A stretch of DNA of 64,000 nucleotides, from positions 5,001 through 69,000 of the forward strand of contig JACEEZ010020542.1 of NCBI GenBank assembly GCA_016584305.1, given 5' to 3'. This document shows, piece after piece, positions 12,016-23,506 of this stretch. The notes beneath the pieces are model-generated. The model saw nothing but the letters and a program-made list of their open reading frames with translations, was not told the DNA's origin and made no database searches. Every line of letters starts with the position of its first letter. Position 1 is the first letter of the stretch. Origin of the DNA: Chionoecetes opilio. Lineage: Eukaryota; Arthropoda; Malacostraca; Decapoda; Majidae. A program made the translations under genes and the position numbers.

Positions 12016-12330
12016 CTGGCAAAGAAAATCAATTATACTTGCAATATATATAATGTAACGAAACAGGCTTAAAGTACGTATTATTTCAAACATGAAAAAG
12101 TGCAAGATACCGTACACCGGCTGTTTTTTTGGTGTTGAAATTCGAATAGCTCATAAATATCTTCTGTATTCACTCATAATAATACATAAACTGTATTGAT
12201 GTTTTTCATGTTTATCTTATATTTTCGAAAATATTGAAGAATTGCTTTTTTGTGTCCGTATATATATTACGGACACAATTATATATACATATATGTATAT
12301 ATATATATACAATATATATTTATATATATA
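12016..12330. other. Probable intron sequence with a short hairpin
   Basis: This lies upstream, in the minus sense, of the receptor exon. A perfect hairpin built on TTGTGTCCGTA and TACGGACACAA lies near 12247-12281. TA-rich DNA follows. No further exon is seen. Confidence 0.4.
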
Positions 12331-13033
12331 CAGTAACACCTTTATAACTCGGCACGATAGGGGTTCTGGCCCTTGCCGAGTTATTCAATATGCCGAATTA
12401 TGCAAATGCCCTCCTCTGATATGGGTAAAAAAATTAAAAAAAGTAAATACAGTACTATAAAGGCATAAAAATAACACTTACCAGTGAACGGGTAGCAGCA
12501 GGTATGTAATCCAAGGAAAGGGGAGCCTTGTTGTAACATGTAGAAGATGTTAGGGGGACGCATTTTAACACTGGTATCACTTACGCAATCACTTTAATCA
12601 GTTTATAATCACCACACTGTACTGTATTCTATTGTATACAGTACTGTACCTGTATAACTTAATTTTACATCACTTGAGCACTTTATTACTGCAACACTAT
12701 ACTTGTACCTTAAACTGTGAAACAGGCCTTAATCACTAATGTACCGAATTATTTTTTATGTCACTCGGGGTCACTGCTGCTGTCGAAAATGTGAGCTGGC
12801 AGATCAGGGGAGATACTGCTCAGGAAGCTGCAACCAGCCCTCAAGTGAGCCTCCAGGGCCTACCATCTGAGCCCTGGAGGTCACTGCCTACAGGCGCTAT
12901 AGGCATAGATGTAAAAAAAAAAAAAAAAATGTCTTTGCCTTGCAAAGACATTTGCCTTGCAAAGACGGAATTTGATTTAACTCGTTATATCAAATTCCGA
13001 GTTATACAATGCCGAGTTATAAGGGTTTTACTG
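12331..13033. mobile_element. pogo/Tigger-like MITE
   Basis: Termini are inverted: CAGTAACACCTTTATAACTC at the left, and TTATAAGGGTTTTACTG at the right, whose reverse complement begins CAGTAAAACCCTTATAACTC. The CAGT start and AT-rich surroundings fit pogo/Tigger-type elements, which target TA. TA precedes the left end, but the right flank reads TT, so the duplication is not intact. There is no transposase. A 3' SINE fragment lies inside. Confidence 0.65.
12835..12928 (+). mobile_element. 3' fragment of a tRNA-derived SINE
   Basis: AGCCCTCAAGTGAGCCTCC through GCCTACAGGCGCTATAGGCA and ATGT followed by an A run matches the tail of the full SINE at 32324-32667. The tRNA-like head is absent, so it is 5'-truncated. 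Confidence 0.75.
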
Positions 13034-13035
13034 TT

Positions 13036-13090
<55 letters not shown>

Positions 13091-13706
13091 CGAAAGTGTG
13101 TCTGTGTGTCTGTGTGTATGTCCGCGATAGGTGCCGTCCCCCGTGGCACAATCCCATCATATGGGACAGTTTTGGAACCAGCTCGACCAGGGGCACATTA
13201 AAAGCCCACTTATGAGATGATCCGATCATTGTTTTTTTTTGTTTTTTTTTGGCAGCCTATTAGCGACAATTGTGAAAAAAGATGTGGGTTGCGAGAATTG
13301 AGGAAACCTTGATGTAGGGTGATGGGTAATGAGTGAGTGAATGGGTGGGGTGATGGGAAATGGGTGTGGGGTGATGGGTGAGTGAATGGGTGGGGGGTGA
13401 GGGTGATGGGTGAGGGAATAGGTGGGGGGTGATGGGTAATGGGTGAGTGAATGGATGTGTGGTGATGGGTAATGGGGTGAGTGAATGGGTGGGGGGTGAT
13501 GGGTAATGGGTGAGTGAATGGGTGGGGGGTGATGGGTAAGGCGTTAATACATACATTTCTACATCCATGATTTCAGGAAAGTTAGAAGGGGCTATCTGGA
13601 GAGTCTGTGTTTGGTGGGCCGAAGGCCCACCAAACACAGATGGTGGGCCTTCGGCCCACCAATAGCCCTCCGCAAGAGCTAGCCAAAAAGTCCGCTTTGC
13701 GGCTAG
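13034..13706 (+). mobile_element. Non-autonomous Helitron, copy A
   Basis: This shares AGCGAAAGTGTG, TATGGGACAGTTTTGGAACC and TTGCGAGAATTGAGGAAACC with copies at 26171 and 43584, and ends GCGGCTAG|T as they do. Its 5' tip has been overrun by a TA array, so the TC start is not visible. The 3' hairpin seen in copy B is deleted, while the palindromic GGTGGGCCGAAGGCCCACC block is duplicated in inverted order. The interior is a GTGATGGGTAATGGGTGAG minisatellite. There is no Rep/helicase coding. Confidence 0.75.
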
Positions 13707-13712
13707 TATATA

Positions 13713-13756
<44 letters not shown>

Positions 13757-13771
13757 TATATATACTATATA

Positions 13772-13851
<80 letters not shown>
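13707..13851. repeat. (TA)n microsatellite
   Basis: An interrupted TA array directly after the Helitron end. No coding. Confidence 0.9.
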
Positions 13852-13852
<1 letters not shown>

Positions 13853-13885
13853 GGTTACCATGATTCTTCCCGCAAAAATCTTTCA

Positions 13886-16445
13886 TTTTTTTTTTTTACA
13901 TAACAAAGGACTGGCCAAGGGCACAACAAAAAATGGGTTACAAAGCCCGCTTAGTTGCCAGTCCCTATAAAGAAGACAGTAAGAGAATAATATAAAAAAG
14001 AGGGGTAAGCCAATTTAGTTCGGGAGGTGTCTTGTTACTCTTCTTTTGAAAAGATTTAAGTCATAGGAAAGTGGAAAAATAGAAACAGGAAGAGAGTTCC
14101 AGAGTTTACCAGTGACAGGGATGAAAGAGTAAAGATACTGATTAACTCTTGCATTAGGAAGATGGACAGAATAGGGATGAGAATGAGTAGAAAGTCTTGT
14201 GGAGCGAGGCCGCGGGAGGGGGGGGAGGCATGCAGTTAGCAAGTTCAGAAGACTAGTGAGCATGAAAATAACGGTAGAAGAGAGCAAGAGAAGCAACATT
14301 GCGTCGGTGATTTAAAGATTGAAGACAGTCAGTCAGAGGAAGGGAGTTGATGAGACGAAAAGCTTTTGACTCAACCCTGTTTAGGAGAGCTGTATGAGTG
14401 GATCCTCCCCAAACATGTGAGACATACTCTATACATGGGCGGATAAGGCCCCTGTAGAGAGCAAGCAATTGGGAGGGAGAGAAAAAAAGGACGCAGACGC
14501 CACAGGACACCTAACTTCTTAGAAGCTGTTTTAGCAAGAGATGAGATGTGAGATTTCCAGTTCAGATTTTTAGTAAAGGATAGTCCTATAATGTTCATTG
14601 TAGAAGACGGAGACAGTTGAGTGTCATTGAAGAAGAGGGGATAGTTATCTGGTAGGTTTTGTCGAGTAGATAGGTGAAGAAATTGGGTTTTTGAGGCATT
14701 GAACAAAACAAGGTTTGCTTTGCCCAATCAGAAATTATAGAAAAATCAGAAGTTAGGCGCTCGGTGGCATCTCTCCGTGAATCACTTAGTTCCTGTTGAG
14801 TTGGACGTCTAATAAACGACGTTGAAAAATGCAGGGTAGAATCATCAGCGTAGGAGTGGATAGGGCTTTGAGTTAGACTTAGAAGATCATTAAGGAATAA
14901 TAGAAAGAGAGTGGGTGATAGGACAGAACCCTGGGAAACACCACTATTGATAGATTTAGCAGAAGTACAATGTCCATCTACAGTAGCTACAATAAAACGG
15001 TTTGAAAGGAAACTTAAGATGAAAGTACAGAGAGAAGGATGGAAACCGAATGAGGGTAGTTTGGAAATTAAAGATTTGTGCCAGACTCTATCAAAAGCTT
15101 TTGATATGTCAAGGGCAACAGCAAAAGTTTCACCGAAACCCCTAAAGGAGGATGACCAAGATTCAGTTAGGAAAGCTAGAAGATCGCCAGTAGATCGCCC
15201 TTTACGGAAACCGTACTGACGATCAGATAGAAGATTGTGAGCAGATAGATGCTTAAAAATCTTCTTATTAAGTATAGATTCAAAAACTTTAGAAAGGCAG
15301 GAAGTCAAAGCTATAGGACGGAAGTTTGAAGGATTAGAACGGTCACCCTTCTTAGGAACAGGTTGGATGTGAGCAAACTTCCAGCAAGAAGGAAAGGTGG
15401 AAGTAGATAGACAAAGACGGAAAAGTTTGACCAGGCAAGGTGCAAGCACAGAAGCACAGTTTTTGAGAACAATAGGAGGGACTCCGTCCCTCCACAGTAA
15501 GCCTCCCGAGGATCTAGGCCAGAAAGGGCAAAGAAAACATCATTACGAAGGATCTTAATGACAGGCATAATATAGTCAGAGGGTGGAGGAGAAGGAGGAA
15601 CAAGCCCTTCATCAACCAGAGTGGAATTTTTAGCAAAGGTTTGAGCGAAGAGTTCAGCTTTAGAAGTAGATGAGACAGCTGTGGAGGCATCTGGGTGAAG
15701 CATAGGAGGGAAAGATGGAGAAGAATTTTTTTTAGAGATGTTATTACCTAGATGCCAGAAGTCACGAGAGGAATTTGATTCAGAAAGATCTTGACATTTT
15801 CTATGAATGAAAGAGTTTTTGGTAAGTTGAAGTAAAGATTTGGCATGATTACGGGCAGAAATATAAAGGGCATGAGTTTCAGGAGATGGATGCTTACGGT
15901 ACCATTTGTGAGCCACATCTCTATCTCGGACAGCATGAGAACAAGCAGAGTTAAACCAAGGTTGACGGGCTTTAGGATTAGAGAAAGTGTGTGGAATGTA
16001 CGCCTCCATGCCAGAGACTATGACCTCAGTTATGCGCTCTGCACAAAGAGATGGGTCTTTGACATGGAAGCAGTAATCATTCCATGGAAAATCAGAGTAG
16101 TACTGCCTTAGGTCTTCCCACTTAGCTGAGTTGAAGTGCCAGAAGCACCTCCGCTTAGGTGGGTCCCGAGACGGTACCGGAGCGATAGGACAAGTTACAG
16201 AAATAAGATTGTGATCGGAGGAACCCAACGGAGAGAATAGTTTCACAGAGTAAGCAGAAGGGTTAGTAGTTAGGAAAAGATCAAGAATGTTGGGCGTGTC
16301 TCCAAGGCGGTCAGGAATACGGGTAGGGTGCTGCACCAGCTGCTCTAGGTCTTTGAGGATAGAAAAGCTGTAGGCTTGTTCACCAGGTTGGTCAGTGAAA
16401 GAAGATGATAGCCAAAGCTGGTGGTGAACATTGAATTTGCACGCT
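13886..16445 (-). mobile_element. LINE-A non-LTR retrotransposon, longest copy
   Basis: The minus-strand tail is an A run (T run at about 13886-13899 on plus), preceded by the family's 3' end GGGACTGGCAACTAAGCGGG. The 5' end is cut inside the endonuclease near 16440. The family is present three times in the window. The ORF carries an endonuclease end, a linker and an RT with YADD. It looks like a Jockey/CR1-group LINE, but the clade cannot be fixed by eye. Confidence 0.85.
14015..16440 (-). pseudogene. LINE-A endonuclease/reverse transcriptase, frameshifted
   Basis: Read 5' to 3' on the minus strand. About 15480-16440 encodes the C-terminal half of an APE-type endonuclease, with [14 protein letters not shown] and the catalytic [11 protein letters not shown] linker follows. 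About 14700-15449 encodes the RT, with [40 protein letters not shown] (motif A), SGVSQGSVLSPTLFL (motif B) and HSYADDSTLH (motif C). About 14015-14510 encodes the C-terminal domain, ending LFKRRVTRHLPN-stop. At least three frame changes separate these parts, so the copy is dead. The endonuclease N-terminus is missing. The enzyme would nick target DNA and reverse transcribe its RNA there. Confidence 0.85.
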
Positions 16446-17185
16446 TCTCTTCCTTTGTTTTCTCCCACGTGAGATTCCAAAGAGTGAAATTTCGTTGTGG
16501 AGGCAGTATTGCATGTATTTACATCCAGGGGGTTTGTTGGAGTAGTCAGGAGATTAAATGCATACTTAATTTAATATTATACTAGATATACTATACAGTA
16601 TTAGAAAGTATTTAGTGAAATAAGCATGCTGGGAAATATATTAGCGATTGGTGTAAGCAGGGTCAGGTATAGGCACCATAAGGCCCTGATGCTGTAAGTA
16701 ATTTTAGTCCCCTAAAACCTCACAGGTGAGTATACGAGCAAATTCGGCTGGGGGTTAAGTTTTTGAATTTTGCCACATATGGATTCAATCCGAAGGCATA
16801 TTTTTTCATAGATAGGACATTCTGAAACTACCACCACCTATAAATGATACCGTGATATCACTGATATGTTACAAAGTAATGAAATATTGAATCATATAAA
16901 TCAAGTAATTGATTCAACTTAAACTTTTCCTTAAATATCCAATAATTAGGTTCCAATCATTCTCTTCGGGGGGTATTTTGGATTGCTTAGTAGATGTCTG
17001 TTAAGTTATTAATTTTATTATTGCACACATGCCCGAGCCCTGGTGCTGAGATACAACCTCCCCACCACCCCGATACGACCTCTCCCGGCCCCTGGATGTA
17101 TGTATGGATATGATATGTCTGGCTACAATTATTATGACGCTGTGCGGTGTTGTTTGGTAACCCGTGGTTGAGAGGTAGGTCAGGC
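16446..17185. other. Unassigned DNA
   Basis: No gene or element end is recognised between the truncated LINE-A and the large inverted repeat. Confidence 0.4.
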
Positions 17186-17919
<734 letters not shown>

Positions 17920-18243
17920 AATTAAATATATTCAAAAAGTGAACAATATATGGAAAACTTGCTCTTATTTGTATCATGCATACGCAGCTGTTTGCTATTA
18001 GTTAAAATCCTTATGTGTTAATTATAGGAAATTGTGTATAGTTTGTGCAGTGTTGTCTATTATAAGTTAACCCGTTAGAGGTTACTCACGTCACAGGACG
18101 TGCTACCATAGGTAGGGTACACATATAGGTTACTCACGTCCCATGACATTGCGTTCAAATATAACATTTCTCCTGTCACTAGGCTGCTTTATATGGGCAT
18201 ACTATTTTTCCTCTTAGTGTCTAGCATTTCCCCCTAGAAGTGT

Positions 18244-18912
18244 TTGTGTTTGACTCAGAGACCCTACAGCCTACACGCTTGTAGGGTCTTTGGTTTGACT
18301 CGTCTGAGTCGTCTCACTGCCTCTCCCGCAAACAGGCGATGGCTGACTCCGACACTCATTACATGCCTCGCGACCGTGGCTGTTGGTGAAGGCAATGTTC
18401 CAGAAGAAAGTTTCTTCCAAGGTTTGTTGGAACAAGGAAACGACAAAGAGGCTGAAGGTGAATATAGGCAAGAAAATCTAAGTATTGTCCAGCCTAAACC
18501 TACTCAAGATGATGAAAGTGATGGTGATGATCTACAGCAGGCTCCAGATATAAGCGGATTTATGGCTGCTTTGGACAAAACAGTAAATACTCATGGTAAC
18601 AGCGATACTGAGGCTGCCCTAGATAAAGCAACAAGACGCATCATGAATGTAAAAAATGCAAACCAGCTAAACACTTGTTTACACAATATAGGTGGTAGCA
18701 TTTCATGCAAGGGCAGAGGAAGAGGGAAAATTCCTTGCCAACCAACTTCCATTGCCATAAGAGGACCAGGAAAACCAAGGGGAGCAGCACCTCTTGGTAA
18801 GGAACGGCGGCCAGACAGCATGCCGAAACTTAAAGCAAAGCGACCAAGATATTTGTCGCATATTATTCTGCACAACGTGGCCAATGCAAAATCTCATGGC
18901 AGTGGCCATTAG
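18244..18912 (+). CDS. 222-codon ORF with basic C-terminus, function unknown
   Basis: An open frame between the two arms of the large inverted repeat. The first 50 or so residues look like untranslated or intronic sequence read through. From about residue 53 (EESFFQGLLEQ) the protein becomes convincing: an acidic region (TQDDESDGDDLQQ), a short Cys-containing stretch, and a Gly/Arg/Pro-rich basic tail (CKGRGRGKIPCQ, GPGKPRGAAPLGK, KLKAKRPR) ending NAKSHGSGH-stop. Such tails are seen at the C-terminus of transposon-derived DNA-binding proteins, so it may be the end of a larger spliced gene of a mobile element. AATAAA follows at 18971-18976. I do not recognise a catalytic domain. Confidence 0.45.
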   Translation: MCLTQRPYSLHACRVFGLTRLSRLTASPANRRWLTPTLITCLATVAVGEGNVPEESFFQGLLEQGNDKEAEGEYRQENLSIVQPKPTQDDESDGDDLQQAPDISGFMAALDKTVNTHGNSDTEAALDKATRRIMNVKNANQLNTCLHNIGGSISCKGRGRGKIPCQPTSIAIRGPGKPRGAAPLGKERRPDSMPKLKAKRPRYLSHIILHNVANAKSHGSGH

Positions 18913-18970
18913 AGAAACTTGTCTAGTTTGATATGATTATAGTAGGATGTTCTTGTCACTTAGTGTGTCC

Positions 18971-18976
18971 AATAAA
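18971..18976 (+). promoter_or_regulatory. AATAAA polyadenylation hexamer
   Basis: It lies 59 bp after the stop of the 222-codon ORF, a normal spacing for a 3' end. This supports that ORF being the end of a transcribed gene. Confidence 0.45.
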
Positions 18977-19098
18977 TTGAGTATATATCTTGTTTCGTGA
19001 TATAAGTCACATTTTTATCTGTCCTAGTAAGTTAAATACTGTCCCAGTATGTCAGTTTAACAGCAGGTTGGAAACGACTACTTTAACGTAGTGATTTT

Positions 19099-20911
19099 AG
19101 GCGTTTTCTGGGGGGGGGGAGCTAGATAAATTTCGCTTGCAAGCGGTCAATTGTATCTTGCTGTACCCCTGCAGAAAACGTTCACCGTCGCTTGCTACAT
19201 GAGATGGCGACGCGGCGGCCGAGATGTAAGTAAAACTAAGATCAAATGACTTGACTATTTAGACACTAAATATTTTCACACTGGGACGTATCCTATACTG
19301 TCATAGTCAGAAAAGTGTGCAGATTCAGGAAGCGTGCTAATAAATTTAATGTGATCAAAAGCAGCCGAGCAATGAGGTGATGAAGCCAAACAAGTGGGAG
19401 AAAATGTTTATGCACTGTTTTACTTAACCCTTGTTTTCGTATATTTGTACTTACATTACAGTTATAAATGTATACTAATGCGATGCAAAATTTCCTCAGT
19501 AAGCCGATAGTGGTCTCAGTGTTTCTTAAAGTAATCGTCCAGACCATTTCATCATTCCTGATTTAATGCAGTCAAAATATAGCCATGATTGAGTATATCA
19601 ACAATATGTTGTCACATTTTGCATCCAGTCACCCGTTTTTAAATGATCCGCATTCAAAATCTGTAAATTCCCCGTGCTCTCAAAACACAACTGTTGATCA
19701 GCAGACGACGCACCATGGGTCGGCGACGTCACAACAGTAAGCCTCCCAGCCCTGCCTGATACAGATGCGCGGAGACTCTGAGAAAAATGTAGTACTTGGG
19801 GAATTTTGGGTGTTTCTGATATATTTTTTGTGCGATGTGGCATGTACTTGCATCCTGTGTGGGTGCAGCGTGGGGGCTGTGCCTTTACCGAGAGCTTAGC
19901 ACCCATTTGCAAACTGTGGGGCGACGATATATGTGTGCAGATGTGTGCAGCGGCGGGCAGCGACGGGGAGCGGCGGGTAGTAGCAAGGCCACCGAGATGA
20001 GAGGGCTGCAGCACCCTGGCTACTACCAGCCGCTCCCCGTCGCTCCAAAGGTCTGCACACATATATCGTCGCCGTGTGGGTTGTGAATGGGTGCTAAGCT
20101 CTCGGGAAGGGCACGGCTTTCTTGCTGTGCCTATGCAGGATGCAAGTATGTGCCGTGTCGCACAAAAAATATACCAGAAGCACCCGGGATTCTAAGGGTA
20201 CTGTATTTTTCTCTGAGTCTCCGTGTGTCTGTGTCCGGCGGGGCTGGGAGGCTTACCTCTTGTGACGTCGCCAGCAAGTTTCGCGCCACGGCTGAAATGT
20301 GGCTGTTGTTTTTCCCGCGCTTTTTACAAAAGTCATGTTTTTAGGGAAATAAGGCGTGAAAATGAATAATTTTTTGTGGATTAGGTATTTTGAATGAACA
20401 TTCAACATAATTATGCAAAGAAAAAATGGGTCTGGAAGATTACTTTAATATCCAATGGTATTGTCAGCAAATCGGGTAAGAGTGAGGTGTGTGAAGTTGT
20501 TGATTTTCGATCAAGTCACACATTCCAGTCTTTTAACTCCAGCTGTTCTGTTGTAAACAATGTTCGAATGCATATAAAGCAATATATACAGCTGTGACGA
20601 TATTATCCTTAATTACACGCCGCAACCTCTCTTATTTGATTCAAACTTTTATGATAAGACATTAAAATAAGAAAGTGTAATTGATTTTGTCGAAAGTACA
20701 CTGTTGTCATTCATTTATTGAAGCAGAAACCACCGCCACGTCAGCCGAACGCGACAGTGCCCAAACAAATATTTATATTGCTCCCGCAAGAAATTTCTTG
20801 CGGGTCGGGCAAGCATCTTCCTTGGATGATTGAACAGCAAGCGAAATTTGAGCAAGCGAATTTTTTTCTCTTGCAAGCGAAATGTCTCTTGCTCCCCCGC
20901 AGAAAACGCCT
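19099..20911. mobile_element. Candidate TIR element (AGGCGTTTTCTG ends) hosting a TTAA element
   Basis: The left end reads AGGCGTTTTCTG, then G-rich, then AATTTCGCTTGC. The right end reversed reads AGGCGTTTTCTGCGGGGGAG, then CATTTCGCTTGC. Related CGCTTGC/GCAAGCG motifs recur near both ends. No target duplication is clear and no transposase is seen. Most of its interior is the nested element at 19530-20444. Confidence 0.5.
19530..20444. mobile_element. TTAA-target fold-back element (family F, copy 1)
   Basis: Ends are AGTAATCGTCCAGACC at the left and GGTCTGGAAGATTACT at the right, each flanked by TTAA (19526-19529 and 20445-20448). The two halves are extended inverted repeats around a centre near 20020, with CGACGATATATGTGTGCAGA pairing with its complement about 100 bp later. 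TTAA duplications are typical of piggyBac and Kolobok elements. There is no transposase. A longer relative lies at 61640-63379. Confidence 0.75.
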
Positions 20912-21770
<859 letters not shown>

Positions 21771-21832
21771 GTCAGGCCACAAGTCTCCCTCCACACGCTC
21801 GTTCACCCCCACTCTCCCCGTTCATGTGGCAG

Positions 21833-21980
21833 TAGGGTTGTGCGGTATCAACAAAGTACCGGTATTGCCGATACCGGTTTTCGGGAATAATACCGGTACG
21901 TCCTCACAGCGGTATCAGTTATGATACCGGTATACCGATACCGGTGTCAAAATACCGGTATTACCGGTATCGATATTTTT
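21833..21980. repeat. ACCGGTAT-rich element end (hAT-like)
   Basis: It begins AGGGTTGTGCGGTAT and is packed with ACCGGTA and ATACCGG motifs. A start of this kind with dense subterminal repeats is common in hAT elements. The same motif-rich sequence occurs at 29335-29487. No matching opposite end or target duplication is found, so only a fragment is claimed. Confidence 0.4.
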
Positions 21981-22017
21981 TTTGTTTCTTGTCTTTTTTA
22001 CTTGTCCATTCTCAGAC

Positions 22018-23365
22018 AATTATTAGCCCCTACAGCATGGACCCCCCTAAAATCAAGTTTCCTGGCGTTGGCCATTTCTTTTTTTACAATTCTTAAGGGG
22101 ACTGTTTACCTTTTTGGTCATCACCATGTTATACTGCTTGGATTTTCTTGAAATTTGTACACAATATTAAGGCTATCTAAAAACCTATCTAGACCAAAAA
22201 TGAAGGCAATCTGGCCATAATGGGTTTTTTTACAGTTACTTTTAAGCATTTTATGGCCATTTTTAAAGGCTTAATAACTTCGCCAAAAATAAAAAAATTC
22301 TAAAACTTTTTGTCTCCTATTGAAGAGTAGTGTACCTGTATGATAATTGATTTCTGATTTCCCTTAATGCTGCTATTGTGAGTCATACCATTAAAAAATA
22401 TAAGCTTTTTTTTTTGTTTACATAAAAACACATCTTTTTCATCCTTTTCCAAGTTTTAAAAAAGAAGAAAAGTGATATCACAAATTCAAACATCAATTTC
22501 AAGCCAAGACCTTCAGGAACACATAGCTATATTTAGTTTTTATATAAAATGAAAAATAAGGAAGTTATTAACACATTTCTACGTGCTATTTATGAAAAAT
22601 CCAGTTTCGAGATATTGAGCTTTAAAGGTTTTAATACACTTTTACTCAAGCAGTAAATTATCCCACAACAAAGTGTATTAAATAAAATATGTTCAATTTT
22701 TATAGAGATTCTGTTGGTTTTTGAATTATTAAAATTGGACAAATTTGAATTATTAAAATTGGACAAAAAGTAAAGCAGTTTTGACATTTTGATGCAGAGT
22801 TTCGTTTGTGCTTAGCTATAGCGCAGTGAAAACCTGCACTATGACGGCGTTTCGTTCCACCCAACATAACGTACCGTAAAAGAAAAATATCATATATATA
22901 TAATACGAATATTTAAAAAAGTAAACAATATAACGAACCTCATATGGCAACACTCTACCCCCACGCGCTGGCATATTAGGCTCTTTAAACTGGCGCGTAG
23001 GCATTTAAATGGACCGGAAACTTTAAATTCGTGCGTCTGGCATAACCGCAATGAGTTCTAGCATCTGTGGATACGGAAATCTAAATTTCAATAATTTTGA
23101 GGAAAATCACATCATACAGGTAAACAGTCCCCTTAACCCCTACCGTACAGCATAGACCCCCCTAAAATAAAGTTTCCTGTGGCGTCGGCCATTTTTTTTT
23201 TAATTCTTAACCCCTCCCGTACAGTATAGACCCACCTAAAATAAAGTTTCCTGTGGCGTTGGCCACTTTTTTTTTTTTTTTAACAATTATTAACCCCTAC
23301 CGTACAACATAGACCCCCAACCCCTAAAATAAAATTTTCTGTGGCGTCGGCCATTTCTTTTTTTG
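22018..23365. repeat. About 75-bp satellite, four units, split by a TTAA element
   Basis: Units share CCCCTAC.GTACAGCATAG, ACCCCCCTAAAATAAAGTTT, CCTGTGGCGTCGGCCA and a T-run. One lies at 22018-22096 and three at 23133-23365. The separation is caused entirely by the insertion at 22097-23132. Confidence 0.8.
22097..23132. mobile_element. Non-autonomous TTAA-target DNA transposon
   Basis: The left end is GGGGACTGTTTACCT and the right end is AGGTAAACAGTCCCC, an exact inverted match of 15 bp. Perfect TTAA lies on both sides (22093-22096, 23133-23136). Neighbouring satellite units show the empty site AATTCTTAACCCCT, so the insertion point is confirmed internally. There is no transposase in the 1,036 bp. 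TTAA targets suggest piggyBac- or Kolobok-type mobilisation; the GGG start leaves both open. Confidence 0.85.
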
Positions 23366-23506
23366 CATCAGTAATTAGTATGTATAATGTAACCTCTAAA
23401 TAAGGAAAATAACAATAATTTGATTCAAATTTCCTTTTAACATTTATTTTTGGACAAAGAGTTCCTGAGATTCCTGGGAAAGACATAGTTTAGATAGATA
23501 TATAGC

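Noticed and set aside
13260..13637. His/Pro/Ser-rich ORF (also 43806-44132)
   Set aside because: It is the minisatellite inside Helitron copies read on the minus strand.
14911..16111. Plus-strand ORFs at 14911-15219 and 15845-16111
   Set aside because: They are antisense to LINE-A coding sequence and lack their own domains.
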